DNA from: Takakia lepidozioides
Taxonomy: Eukaryota; Streptophyta; Takakiopsida; Takakiales; Takakiaceae
Length of the DNA stretch: 64,000 nt
Assembly (NCBI GenBank): GCA_030704615.1
Contig: CM060731.1
Location: 80,332,756 to 80,396,755 of the forward strand
Direction: 5' to 3'
The notes under the pieces were generated by a model. The model did not search any database and was not told the origin of the DNA. It saw only the letters and a program-made list of their open reading frames with translations. Of this stretch, positions 1 through 13,004 are shown piece by piece. Both the position numbers and the translations under genes were made by a program. How positions within the stretch are numbered: position 1 is the stretch's first letter; every line of letters begins with the position of its first letter.

Positions 1-3000
1 AAAGGATTGTGATGAGTCACCGCAGCCGGTTGGATGGTGTACCTGAAAACTGCAGTCGGGGAAACCATATCATAACTCCCCACCCAGTTGCTGCAAGTAA
101 GCTCCAGCAATTATGACCAAACAGGGGCCCTTAGTTAGAACATGAGAAACAAATGAAGATTCCTACTTGAGTACAGAAATGTCAATTGATATGGATACAA
201 AGACGGCTCCTCATTGACAACAAGTCCAAAACCTGCATGACCCCAAACGCACATATAGAAAAGGGAGGCGGAGGCAGATGGGTGGGAGAGGGAAAGGTGT
301 GCCAACAGGCAAGTCCAGCAGATGCTGGGTCAAAGCTTTACCTCCAATCAGACAAAAAAATGTATCTAATACATAAAAAAAGAGGGTGCTTGATTCATTC
401 ACCTGGAATGCCGAGTTGTTATGCCAGGAGTGTTCTCATGCAGCTGTTTGTCAATGCGCATGGATGGCTCTTTCTTAATTACCCGGGCAGCCTCTTGCAT
501 TTTCACAAGTTTAGTGTATGTCCCCATCTCCCCTTTAGCTGTAATCATGGTTACACAACACAACAAATGAGGATAAGAATCAACAAATTTACAGTTGGAA
601 CTTCATCTTGATATTGGTGAGATTCTTTAGCTGTTTGGACAAGCAGGCAGCAGCACTGGTCGTGCAAGGGCTCACAGAGGATATGGTGATGCAGCAGAGG
701 GTGTGCAACCCACGATGAAAGTTGAAGGTTTACAGATCATTTGCAATTTCTCTGCTATAGAATGGGAATTTGATTTTTGTCTGTCATAAGGATGACCACT
801 GACACCAAACTTACCTTTCCAAGGACTGGTATGGCAATACACAAGAGTCCCAACTGAGAGGAGAGAGAAACTTATCATGTCGGAAAGCCCGTGAGAGGCC
901 CAGAGAGCTCATGGGTTCCAGAGTGAACCACAGAAACCAAAGAACAAATCAAGTACATGTGAGCAGTTGTAACCCACCCAAGAGTTCATCATGTGTGCCT
1001 GCCTCCATCACACACCCATTCTCTACAACAAATATAGTACTCGCATTGCGGATGGTGGAGAGTCGATGTGCAATTATGACAGTAGTACACCCTATCATAA
1101 GTTGATCCAGCGCTTCCTGCACTAACTGCTCTGACCCTGCATCCAACGCACTCGTCGCCTCATCCAGGAGAAGAATAGTGGGGTTTTTCAACATGGCCCG
1201 TGCAATCGCAATGCGCTGTTTTTGGCCTCCTGAGAGCTGCACTCCCCTCTCACCCACCTGCGCAAAAGGGCAAAGAGCAACTTTCAGCTTGAAAAACCAT
1301 CTGAAATGCATGATTAATGTAACCCCCTTCCTGGTCTCTCATCTCCTGGTCCCTCTCATTCTCTTTCTCGAAGCTCTTTGGGCTCCTAGTGGACGTTGTA
1401 CAGTGCCCTAATCTTATTTGTTCAGGTTGAGACTTTAATTCCACTTATAGCTAATGTTGATCATGCACATGATATATAGAGAGACTAATCCAAATGCTAT
1501 CAGCTCTTCTCTCACAAGGCTGCATTAAGAGTGCTTTCCTTAGGAGCTGACCAGCTTTGAGTCTACTGTTATGGCATTCCTAGATTTGCCAAGGCTCAAG
1601 CTTGGTAAATTGTAAAGCTTCATCAAGGGTGTTCTCCTATTTCCTGCCCACAAAGAAACAATGCCAGGAAAGCACCTTTCTGACATGGGAGACTTGCATC
1701 GCTCATCATAATCCATGATCTACTTCCATCGTATTTATTAAAAGACACATTGCAGCAAACCTGAGTGTTGTACTTCTGAGGGAGCTGGTCAATAAAGGCA
1801 TGAGCATTGGATGCCTTGGCCACGGCAGCAACCTCTGTCATCGTTGCGCCATCTTTTCCATACATTATATTTTCTACGATGCTCATTGCGAACAGGGCAG
1901 GCTCCTGGTTTACAAGTCCAATCTGCCCTCGCAGCCACCGCAGTTGCAAGCTCTTTATATTGTGTCCGTCGAGGAGCACCTCCCCTTTTGCAGGGGCATA
2001 AGCAAGGAAGAGATTTTAAGTGCAGCCTAGGCATTTGATGTCGGGTGTGGCACAGGACAGCAGTGAGTGGGCCTCTGATTAGAAAATTATTTGTGTCTAC
2101 TATGTTCTTTCAGTGGTTCTACTGTGTTATGCCACTGCCCTTGGCCCCCCCTGTGGACAATGCAAAGTTTCTCTCTTTCTTTCTTTCTCTCCCCTTGTTT
2201 TATTAGCTGTTGTTCTCCAATCACCTTTTTCTGCTTCCTGTGGGTGTTTCCTTTGCTTCTCTGTTGTTTACTTTTTCGTGACAAAGAGATAAACCACTGT
2301 GGATAAACGTTGTAATTGTCATGCCAAGAAACACCCACAGCTAGGAGAAGCACAGAGTCCGTTCTACTGTACCTACCCAAGGAAGTGTTGCCAGGCTGAA
2401 ATGCCCAAAAAGAGAACCAAACGCGCATGCCCCCAAAAAGGCAGAGCCAAAGTACACTCTTGACTGGATGCAGATGAGAACACCAGATGGGACATGAACA
2501 ATAGTCTACAATGAGCACCGAATCCAAATAGTAAGATAGCAATAGGATTTTTGTGATAAAATCTTCCTGTTCTCTCTCTTCTGTGACTACTGCAAGTCAC
2601 ATCTTTTTCTGGTGGAAGGCTGCATTAGCAGTGTCTGAATCAACGGTACTTCTACTATAACCTCGATGGCATGGTTATATCATCACTGAACCAACCCTGT
2701 AACCTGCATGTTGTACGCTGTCTATAAATGCTATTGCAAATTATCCCATTAAATTAAGATGTAAGGCCCAAGTGATAGCAATTGACACAGGGAGCAGCTT
2801 CTCACGATATCTCTATCCAAAACTAGATAACAAAATGTGAAAGTATCGTCCAGATTTTGACAAAAGCATACCTGAGTCTGGGTCGTAAAACCGCTCAATC
2901 AGAGATACAATAGTGCTTTTTCCCGCGCCACTGCTGCCAACAATAGCAACCATCTTTCCAGGAGGAATTGAGAGACAGATATTGTCAAAAATGACCACGT

Positions 3001-6000
3001 CTGGTCTGGAAGGGTAGCTGAAGCAAACATTACGAAGTTCAATGTGGCCTGTAACCTGAGGAAGGATATCTCCATCGAGACTCTGGTTGCTGTTTCTGTC
3101 ATTCTTTTTGTCTATCGTGTCTAGGATGTTATAGGCCGCTGCTGTTCCCTTTGCAAAGGTTTGTAGGTTTGGCGCAATTTGACCCAAAGCACTGCATTTA
3201 ATATATATCACAACAGGTAGGTTAGACAGGATGGCAGTAATTACTAGGACATTTGTTCATTTTGAGTAGGAAAAGAGATAGGGTTAGCATCCAGAAATTC
3301 TGTTAAATTCCCAACAAGCCAGACACACAGATGACATAAATCTGTGCACACTCCCTGCATCATGTCCATACATTCTTGAGAGGCTTACAGGCCACTGACA
3401 ACTGCATTGATTATGGTGGTGAAAGCCTGGCCTCCATTGGTGATCTTCCGCAACACCAGCAAACTAGCATACCAGAAGAGTAATGCCCAGACACCAACGA
3501 GGAGCCCATGAGTCAACCCAACACTGAGACCTTTGGCAAAACCTCCCCTCTTGGCCATGGTGAGTGTCATCTGGAGAGCATTGCTGTAAGCTTGAAGAGT
3601 CTTTGCTTCACCAACAAAGGAGTACACAGTACGAACTTGAGAGATGGCCTATTTCCAACACACACAAATGTTGGTTAGAGACCCACAAGTTCCCGACTCC
3701 ATTACATCTGAAATCATCAATTGAACCAAGGAATCCTCGGATCAAACTTTGTTCAAAGCAGAACTTGACTTTTTGTCTTTCTCCGACTCCTCCCTTCCCC
3801 CCCAACTTCTCAAGAACACAGTTGAGATCACTCGGTGTCACTGCCCCTATCTAACAATTGGTAAGATTAAAATGGTATAGAAAGGGATGGTTTCCCCTAC
3901 AATCCCTCACCTCTTCTGCAATCCCACCAGCCTTTGCATATGCCTTCTGACTTCGTTTGGTAAGACCAATCCGGACGGCCATATAGGTACCCGCAGCCAC
4001 TGCAAGGAGGGGAAGAACTGAGAGAGTGACTGAAGTCAGCTGCCAGATTGATGAAAAGCTGATGGAGATTCCTCCCACGAATATGGCCAGGTAATGCAAA
4101 AAAGTCCCGGCCTGCAATTTAGAAAATCTCAGTGCAGACCAACTTATGTGCCATATAGAACCTAATGGATCAGTAAGTGACAGGCTGTATGCACTACCAG
4201 CCACTTAACATATGCAAGTCCTCTCCCTTCAATTACTCAGTACAAAGGATTCAGCTTCTTATGTAACTTATGTCTGACCTTCTCGCCAATCGCTTCCTGG
4301 ACCAGTAGTGTATCACTTGAAATGTGGCTCACAATTTCTCCACTTGAGGCATCTGTGTCGAAGAAGCCTACCTCCTAAATGTACAGTTGAACACAATCAA
4401 GAGCGTATTAGATAGGTCGTACAATACAGTATCAAAGAGTTGCACAACATGCTTGTTTCATTTGTGTGGTCGAAGAGTACCTTGGTGAGCATTGCACGCA
4501 AGTATCTTGTCCGCATTTGGGCTGACTGGCGCTCTCCAGTGACCATCCAGCATGAGACCTCTGCGCCCCATCGATTTTCCTACATCCATTGATTCCACCA
4601 ATATCTCGTCGTTCTATTTTCCGTCTAGTGTTTTCTCAATTCGGGACAAGCAAGCATCCAGATCATTGAATCTAACACTGTCTTACACTCTGAGGATCTT
4701 GAAAGACTGTCCACAGAAAGTTATCAGAGGGCAGGTATGTTGCGTTTCTTTTTCGAAGGAGAAAATCAAATTTTTATCTTTGTGACCAATCTGAAAATCT
4801 AGGACAAGGATGAGCTCAGACAGAAGCTCAACAATTAAACCTGTGTGCACTCTATAGCAGGAATTCCAGAAAGAGAAAAAAGTCCAATACATAAGCAAAA
4901 ACAGGGTAGAGCCAGCAATGGTGGTGATTGAGTCACCTCATTCTGCCCACTCAAAGGCTATTTTAAAAATGTTACAGTCGGCATTGTAGGAAGAATAGGC
5001 GCACCTAGCCATGCAGCCACCAGACAAACAAGACCCAAGTAGACGAAGGTCAAAGAACACTGCACAGCCCACATTGAAAAGTCAAGGCTCTCCAGCTCTG
5101 TGTGTTGTTAAATAAGTACCAAGCATTATCTTCATAAACAATGAGCTAATTCAGTAGTTTCAATGTTGGGCACCTATTGATCAAAACAGGTGAAACCACA
5201 CTGCACACTCAAGAGACCACTTGAAATTTGTTAAGGAGGTGTGAACTACAACCACCATCGTTAGCCTCCAGATGCAGAAGACAGAATTGAGATCACTCGC
5301 CTCCAATATCAATGAAAAGGAAGGCAAGATGGATACATACATTCGAGACTTCTTTGCTCTGCTTGCTGATGTCGCCGAAGCTATGGCCCAAATCATTGAT
5401 GAGCCGTGCGAAAAAGATAAAGAATACAGGGACTGCAACCCCATGTGCAAACGCCCCGAGGGTCCCCAGCGCCATGAGCAGATAATCGATCCGGTCCGCA
5501 AATACAAAGAGCTTGTAGTAGGGAACTCTTTGTCTTCCCTCCCCATCTCCCGCACGAATTGAGCCTCTTCTCTCTCTTAGTGGTACTCTTGGGGATGGAG
5601 ATTTTCTTGGTGATGATGGAACCCTTGGTAATCGCAAGCTCTGCAGTCCCACGCTGTCTAGCCCTGAGATAGAAACTTGAACGTTAGCTTGTCCATGGAT
5701 GCATTGAAGTTTCGATTTGAATTTCGGGTCTACTAGTATTTCTTGGATGTGACCACAACTCTGCGTAATGTACAACAGAAACTGGAACTTATGCCTTCTG
5801 TTATTATATCTTTTGGATCCATATGAGCCTATCTTCTTTACCGAAAAGCAGTGGACACTAAACTAGTCCTGGAATGTCGGGTGGATATAGGTCACTCCGT
5901 ACTATGTGAATGCACGCAGCTGACATCAGAGTCCGAAAACGACCATGGTCTAGGTGCACAAATACAAGGGACTGTGGAGGTTTGAAATTCTGTAGGTGTC

Positions 6001-6352
6001 ACCTTTTTCCCAGCAATGATTCAAAGACAAACTGATACAGAGGCTGGGGTTGGTGAAGCTGGATATGCTCGAATACTCTTAAGACCACATGAAATGAGGA
6101 TCTCTCAAGGTTGATGGGAGCGTGTGTAAGAGAAGGAAGAGTCTATTTTCAATAGTAGACACTTCTTGTTCAGTTTTTTATCCAAATATTCAAAAGCTCG
6201 TCAATTGTGGTTTGCCACGGTAGATCATCATCACCTGGCTGTATGAGACTAGGCACAGTGTCCGATGAGCATCTGCAGTAAACGGAACTGCTAGCCTCCT
6301 TTGATCCTGATTCTGTCTCTTCTTCTCCTGGGCTCTCCAAGTCTGCCTCCAT
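1..6352 (-). CDS. ABCB-type (P-glycoprotein/MDR) ABC transporter, 5' half; continues beyond the left edge
   Basis: Membrane exporter of the ABCB family, which in plants moves auxin and other small amphipathic molecules. Exons in transcription order: 6352-6235, 5663-5341, 5059-5005, 4560-4481, 4374-4279, 4111-3911, 3648-3389, 3191-2872, 1984-1761, 1257-978, 538-403; about 697 residues, all phases continuous. Seen: acidic/Ser-rich N terminus, first transmembrane domain, then nucleotide-binding domain 1 with Walker [10 protein letters not shown] (about residues 463-471), Q-loop NQEPALF, signature LSGGQKQR (567-574), Walker [13 protein letters not shown] (587-598) and H-loop AHRLSTIR, followed by the linker [15 protein letters not shown]. 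The second TMD-NBD half must lie beyond position 1; an open, phase-compatible exon may occupy about 1-88. Exon 1 is supported by a phase-1 donor CCAG/GTGATG at 6235 joining acceptor TCTCAG at 5664. A start at 5775 on one longer exon is the alternative. Family call is firm; substrate unknown. Confidence 0.9.
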
Positions 6353-8332
6353 ATTTTGTGTTAAAACTTGGGAAGGCCTGCGTAATAATACTTAATTAGG
6401 TTTTGAACCCGACAGTCCATCCACAGCCCTTTTCTATGCTATTACTTCACAGATTAGCAAATCTACAACAAGATTTACATATGGAAGTAGATCAACTTTG
6501 AGATCTTCTCAGGAACCTCAATACTTGGATTGAACATAGTTCCTCGGAACGACTTCAAACCTTTCTTTTTGAAGTCTTAGAGATGTTCGAGCGAGATGTT
6601 CTTCATCGGCTTTGTGTCGTCTTCAGTCCTATGCTAAGAAGGGATCACGGGAATTCACTTGTTACACATATAAACGAAGACTTCGAAAGCGCCAAAGCCA
6701 ACTGCATCCCTGTGCGATCTTAATGATTTGCGTCAAAGCATGACTAAATTTGTAACACTAATGTGCATGCAACTAATCTGCAGCCATATATCGACGAATA
6801 CAGATTGAGATCCTCGCGAGTGAGAGAAGAAATGGGTCCCCATCAGCCCCAGATCATGTTGTGATGATAACAGTAACTCTGGGCTTGGTCGGACTGGGCA
6901 TCCTACCGCCAGAAGAGCAAAGAGCAAGCAAGAATGTGAGTACACCGTCACTTTGCAGTTGGAGAAGCGATTTGGGCAATATGCTTGGATGCCTTAGAGC
7001 TGGATCAGTTTCAAACCGTTTCATTGGAGAAGCGAATTGGGCAAAATCTGCTTGGCTACTTCAGAGCTGGATCGATTTCATCTCTTCCAATTGTGCAGCT
7101 CTGTCACAACGATCCATGTTTCAGTTTTCAGTTTACTTAGCGAAGTGCCAGGGAATCTCTTACTTCGACCATTGTGAGGCATTAACGCCTTCTGGGAACG
7201 GATCTCATCTCAAGTAAATTGATACAGCACAACATGTGAAGATACTCTAAAATGTGCGATTGATTCATAGCTATTGTTCCTGGACTCTATCTCCTCTCAT
7301 GCTAACTTAGACTCTGTGCAGGTAGAGGAAGGGACATACTGTAATTTGTCACGAATACAGTTGGAAACTCAATTACATCCTCTGTCCTCGTTTTGATGCT
7401 GAACTGGGCTTCAGCGTAGAGAGGGGAAATTCTGTACGTGGGTAAATGTGCAGTCACTGAGCCAAAACTAGGAGAGAGTGAGAGGAGTAGTGTGTGTGGG
7501 CTGAATAGCTCAGGGAAGGATTCCAGATTGCTGGAACAAAGAAGCAGAGATCGAGCAATTGGAGAGACAGAGACTGTTTGCTGCGGGATGACTGGGGCCG
7601 TAGTGGTAGATACTCCACTTAGGGTCCTGCACCCTTCACCACAATGGAATGGACAGTTGCCCGTCCAATCCTCCCCTGCCATCCCCCACTTCCTTGTGAA
7701 CGAGCCTTTCTAGATTTGAAAAGGTGAATGGAGAATCTGAACAGTAGATTTGGAGGGGTTGCACAATATGAAAAGGTAGAAAGAGAAAATGGACAGGATA
7801 GGTTAGTTTCGACAAGCCATCCCACCAATGAGTGTTCAACATTGGCATTTGCAGTAAGGGATACCACCAAGCTTGGAAGTAGACTCCAATTGCACTGCCA
7901 TGATCCCCCCTATGAAAGCTAATGCTATGTAAACCTTGGTTGGAAACAAAGTAGTCAGTCTAGCAAACTTCCACAGAGAATAGTTTGCACAATTTCCATG
8001 GGAGACAGGATTCCATGTTGTCTCTTGGAGATTTACTTTGCAATTATGGATCGATTTTGGCCAAGTGATGCGAGTGATCACTTCTGCCCATACTCTTGTG
8101 GACAAAAAGTCAGCTGCCAGAGATATTATAAGTACAATTCTGAGCTGATAAAAGCTTCAATTCATCGTATCATCAATGAGAGCTCTCAATGACTACGATC
8201 CACAGGCCAATAGCATGGGTCCACTGATGAAAATGCATGACATGCTCCGGGTCTCCCACATGCAATTTAGAGGGTAAGTGCGTACGATTTCAAACCAAAA
8301 AAGTAATCATTTCCAAAGCTTGGAAAAATGAT
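6353..8332. other. Spacer between ABCB 5' end and ARPC4 3' end
   Basis: About 2 kb holding the ABCB promoter/5' leader and the ARPC4 3' UTR. The open frames here (for example minus 7302-7682) show no recognisable domain, and I see no splice structure or repeat that would support a gene. Confidence 0.5.
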
Positions 8333-11300
8333 TTATGTGAACTGTCTTAAGAACTCCATAGCCACCAGTCGGCCCCGAGTGTTAACAGACAGCTTGAGTT
8401 CGCTGATTTCCTTATCAATATCCTGCACAAAAGGCACACGAAAATTCAAGCAGCGGTACCAGCAATCCCTGCTGCCCAGATATTCCATGGAGACCCTGAC
8501 ACTTCTGAAGGTTCCGGTAAGAACAATCAAGACGTATGAGTGGGAGATGAGCTAAAGAGCTTACTTGAGAGAAACCACTCCATGGTCAGTCCAGAAGCTA
8601 TGATAATCTCAACATCATGCACCCACAGCAAAGAATACGAGAATTCCAAATCTTTCAGTTGCCATCCAGATGTAGTGGTTTGGTGTGCACCTCCATGAAG
8701 GTAACAACAAAGTCAATGAGCTTGTGCTTGAACATCTCCTCACAGTGGTAATTCGTTATCAAAAAGCTAATATCATAACCCTGCATCGCGAAGGATCAAA
8801 TGGAAGATTAGCCCACAGAAAGAAAGGAAGTCAATTCCTCGAACAAAGTGCTTCAAACACTTCCAATCAGCTAGTTCCATGCAGATTTCTTGCAGAAGCT
8901 TACAATGCTCGTCGAGTGGTTATGATACTGTGCCCACACACTGTAAATAATTTTGGGTTCATTAATAGCAGGATACAGTATATTGTCAACCCAGCCCCAG
9001 GAAGGGGGCCTTTGCCAGTGGCCATTAAAAACCGACATCTTCCCATACACATTCAGATGCAAGATGCAATTCCCTTAGTACTCAAAAACAATAGCACTTC
9101 TTGGCACTACTTTAGAATGCTTGAACTGCTTAGAGCTTAAACATTGAGATCCCACTGACAGTGTAGCAGAACAAATACCTGGACAGGCTTGCGCCGAAGC
9201 ACCTGGAACGACTCCGCCCGCATTGACAAGAACCGCAGAAACTTTTTAGCCAATATGTTCTCCAGCTCATCTGCCTGCTTCACCTGGAACCCTCCCTCGC
9301 AGTTTATGGGCTATCTCAATATTCGAATTCTCTCTTTTTCTCATGGTAAGTCCTTCCTCGAAGCCAGGTCTCAGCATTGTGAGTTGTTAGACGTCCAAAC
9401 TATTTGAGGTATATGTCCAGACATTCTCCAACAGCTCCGCCACTTCAAAAACTTTTACAAGAAAAATTGGATCTATTTGACCTCATGCATGGAAACAAAC
9501 CTTAATGCTGATGCGGACAGAGTTGATTGACGCCTCTATCAAGCATTTTTCTGCCTCATTCCTGCATATCAGAACCTGTGCACCTCTGTGAACAACTTAG
9601 TTAGAGTATTTCAGGAGGCTTCTATCATGTGAACAACTACGGTCACCCTTCTGCATTGTAATGATGATCCCAAAGTCGTCATCATACCATGACTCAGACA
9701 CAAGTTTGTGCAAAAAAAGGAACCGGGTTAAACCTGAGGAGATAGAGATTATAACGTGTAAGAAAGAACCAACCGGATTCAGCAAAAGCTCCGGGCTCGT
9801 CCTGCATACAGTTAACAGATGAGGTGTCACTGGTTGGAGGGGGTGGTTGTAGAGAGAGAGAGAGCCCCCTTATAGAAAGACCAAAGATGTAAACCACCCT
9901 GGACAGACAGTTAACTTTATCATACCTCACTACAAGTTAAACTATTTAGAATCAGCTGGATTGACAAGCAACCAGAGGGGTAAAACCCTGCAGGCTGAAA
10001 AGACCTGGAGCAGAACTGCTGTAACAGCAGAGAATGTGGTCTGTTGACATGGGATATTACTGCAATGGGCTGTCATCAATGATGGCCATTGCAAGTTTAA
10101 AAATTGATTTCATTGGTCCACAAGCAAAAGTGAAATTCAACACTGGTTGCTGAATGAATCTGATCTTGCTGATCATGTGAACCACTGTACCTAGGTCACT
10201 GACCTCCAGCATAGGCTGGCCATGATTGACTAAGATATCAACAAGGAATTTCTTTCACCAAAAACAAAATGACAAACAAGGAAGAAAGGTTGAATGATAC
10301 CAAAGGGGAAGAAAGACAAATGCAGGTATTCAAAAGCAGTGTAACTACAGCTAGACTATGGTGGGCATAAAGGAGACACTTAGTTAGCCACCTTTGTAGC
10401 CTGAATACAGCTCACATTTATCATCAATGTTGGCACCCTTCCTTGAGAGCGACTTACTTGAATGCGACTTCAGGCTTATTGTGTCTTTCCACTTCCTGGC
10501 ATGGAAAATTCTGTACCCAACACATTGGAACAGAAAATAAACTCCTTAGCCAACAACTTTCAAACAAAGGTCCAGAGAAGAAACACGAGAAAACAATTTG
10601 CATTTTTCCATGCAGTACACACTATTTAACCATGTGACCACCCAAATGAGCAGGATAACATAGACTTTGCGTTCCTGAGGACAATTATGTATTTGTGAAT
10701 CATTATTCCCAGCAAGAGTGAAGTGAAATCGAGGATGAACAATTGCAGATGTTGAATCTGTTGGTAATGTCATAAAATTGACACTCACGAAACATATTTC
10801 AGCAAATAGCACAAGATGGTTTATACCTGAAGGCACATGGCCGCTGTAAGAGTGTTTCGAATGCATGTCAAGTACGGTCGTAAAGTGTTGGCCTGCCAAT
10901 CAATCCACTTGTGGGGGTTAGTTTGGGTAAAAACAAGGACACTGTTGCACTTGAAATTGTCATTTACATGTACTAAAAGTTCATGTGTACATCTTCAGTA
11001 CTAATCCGAGGTAGTGCTGTGGTCAATTGGAGGGTAAGGCGAATTAGGGCTTACAATAGGGTTTATGCACACACTCCTTAACCGGTGCATCTGTGTTGCA
11101 AACTATTCGACAATATTCACAAACCAAAGCACAAGATTCTGTAGCTGATATCTTACAAGAACATCAAAATCTTCATCTCCAGGGGACACCCCGCACAATT
11201 ACTGAGAGGATCTCAAAATATCAATTTGAGAGCCTAGTAAACTCTGAGCTCACATCTGAACTGAATACTGTATACCAATTGTTCAGAAACCACGGACAAC

Positions 11301-11690
11301 TGTTTGAAAATTAGATCATTAGACTCCCAAGTAACGCCAGCATCACACAATCCATCAAGTGCGGCCCATCCTAATTAGGGGTTAAGGGGAAACAATCGCT
11401 CCTAATCATGTCGCCAAAAATCTAGCGGTATCCTTAAGCTGAGATATTCTAACAGATTACACGCATATTCTTATCAATCGGGAGTTCTGAGAGAGAATGT
11501 ACTCAGATTAGGTCCCGCACACATTCCAAGAGAAAGCACAAAATATGTCGAAATGTGAATGTGGACAACTTGTCAAACAAAAACTCCCAAACCATCACTG
11601 CACCTTCTTTGCGTAGTCGGGCATTGTAGATCATACTAACTTGCTCCGTGACAACCAGTTTCCAATTGCACAACTGAGACTGCTTACCAT
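8333..11690 (-). CDS. ARPC4: Actin-related protein 2/3 complex subunit 4 (ARPC4, p20), complete
   Basis: Structural core subunit of the Arp2/3 complex, which nucleates branched actin filaments in the cytoplasm. Exons: 11690-11688 (ATG only), 10892-10827, 10510-10458, 9801-9774, 9575-9501, 9283-9179, 8780-8691, 8422-8333; 510 nt, 169 aa, matching the family length of 168-169. Recognised stretches include [74 protein letters not shown] and the C-terminal [20 protein letters not shown]. All junctions keep phase and use GT-AG. The first exon is inferred: the coding region begins right after an acceptor TTGGCAG/GCC (Ala2), and the only well-formed upstream ATG/GTAAGC donor I found is at 11690-11688. 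It is transcribed divergently from the GDT1-like gene. No sign of decay. Body of the gene is near certain; the ATG exon is probable. Confidence 0.95.
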
Positions 11691-13004
11691 GCTTTTGGTT
11701 AGAGGAGATCGTGGGCAGATCCTATCCGTCAGGCCCCTCGTGGAGGCTCCATCGTCTTCTCCAGCAAAGCAACAAGAGATGGGAAGGTGCAAGGCATAAA
11801 GAGACAAAAAGAGGCAACAAGTGGTCGCCTCAAATACGAAGCCGATATCTTACACAAGCTCTGAGGATGGAGAAGAGAGCAGAATCTCCAGCTCAATCTC
11901 GCCACAAACTGACTGCTTGTTCAAAATTTCTTGTCCCCACTGAGTCGAACTCCGCAGTCTGCAGTGGGACGATACTAGTGAAAGAAAAGAGACGACCGCA
12001 CCTCTAGGGCGACCTGCGTAGATGAATGAAAATCATTTATCTCAAGCCTTTGGATGACATCTCCAGGGTGCCTTTCCATCTATTTGACATCACCGGAACG
12101 TGTACGTCATTCCACCTGCTACAGCAGGTCGCCTGAGCCACTTCGCGTGCTAGCCGGTAGTGGGGGTAATTGGAAACCGGTCACCCGCTATTTTCTGGAG
12201 GGTCGCCCTTGACTCCAAATAGGGGATTCAGGGTTGGCCTTATCTAAAGCTCCTCCGATTATACCGAATCACAAAGTACCGCGTGGCACAAACGCTGCAC
12301 GTGGCATTCTTCTGCTCCGCCTTCGTGGCTGCACCTTATTGCTGTATCCCGGTTCTCGTAAATTACAGCAACAACGGATATTGTACGAGGATTCGAGGAA
12401 TTTATGTAATAGAAAAGAAAAGTACGAATTATTATTATTATTAGTAGTATTATTGACCACGAATGCCTGCGTGTCTCCTCTGGACAGGCCTGCGCGCAGT
12501 TCTCTCCCTGAAAATCGCTCTGGACTCTGGAGACAGAAGAGACTGTTGTGTGCGAATTCAAGTCTACTGAGCTCGAGGACGTTGTGGAGGTGGAAGATTA
12601 GGTTCCAAATAGGTGAAGGAGATCAAACTAGCCTACTTCCCTGGATCTCTTGGTCATACTCCGATCTCTGGTAACACCAGTTCGGAGATTTGGATGCGTG
12701 TGTCTAGTTCCGTTTAGGTCGTGGAGCTGGGAGAACATTTGGATTTATCTGACAAATTTGAGTGCCGGCGATGCCATCAGAATTCTGGAAAAGTTGGTGA
12801 TTTACTGTAGTGTGAGGAAACACATTACCACTGCTGCCACTGTAGTTCTAGCTCACAATCACGAACACTCCTGTGCGCTCAACAACAAATACGACGTTTG
12901 TGCAGTATAGAGGGACCTGTATGATCTAATCCCTCTGAAAGAAGTTCTCCTTTTATAAGTTAGTAAAGAAAGGAGGGCTTTCAAGCATTCAGGTGGAAAC
13001 AAAA
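11691..13004. promoter_or_regulatory. Divergent intergenic spacer between ARPC4 and the GDT1-like gene
   Basis: Both neighbouring start codons face away from this 1.3-kb interval, so it must hold both 5' leaders and promoters, possibly shared. It contains a short ATT-type microsatellite near 12427-12452. Open frames on both strands (for example 12234-12674 plus) lack recognisable domains. No discrete element could be identified. Confidence 0.4.

Noticed and set aside
5181-5562. Overlapping frames on both strands at the ABCB exon 2 locus
   Set aside because: Antisense and out-of-frame shadows of the ABCB exon, which is fixed by family sequence and splice phase.
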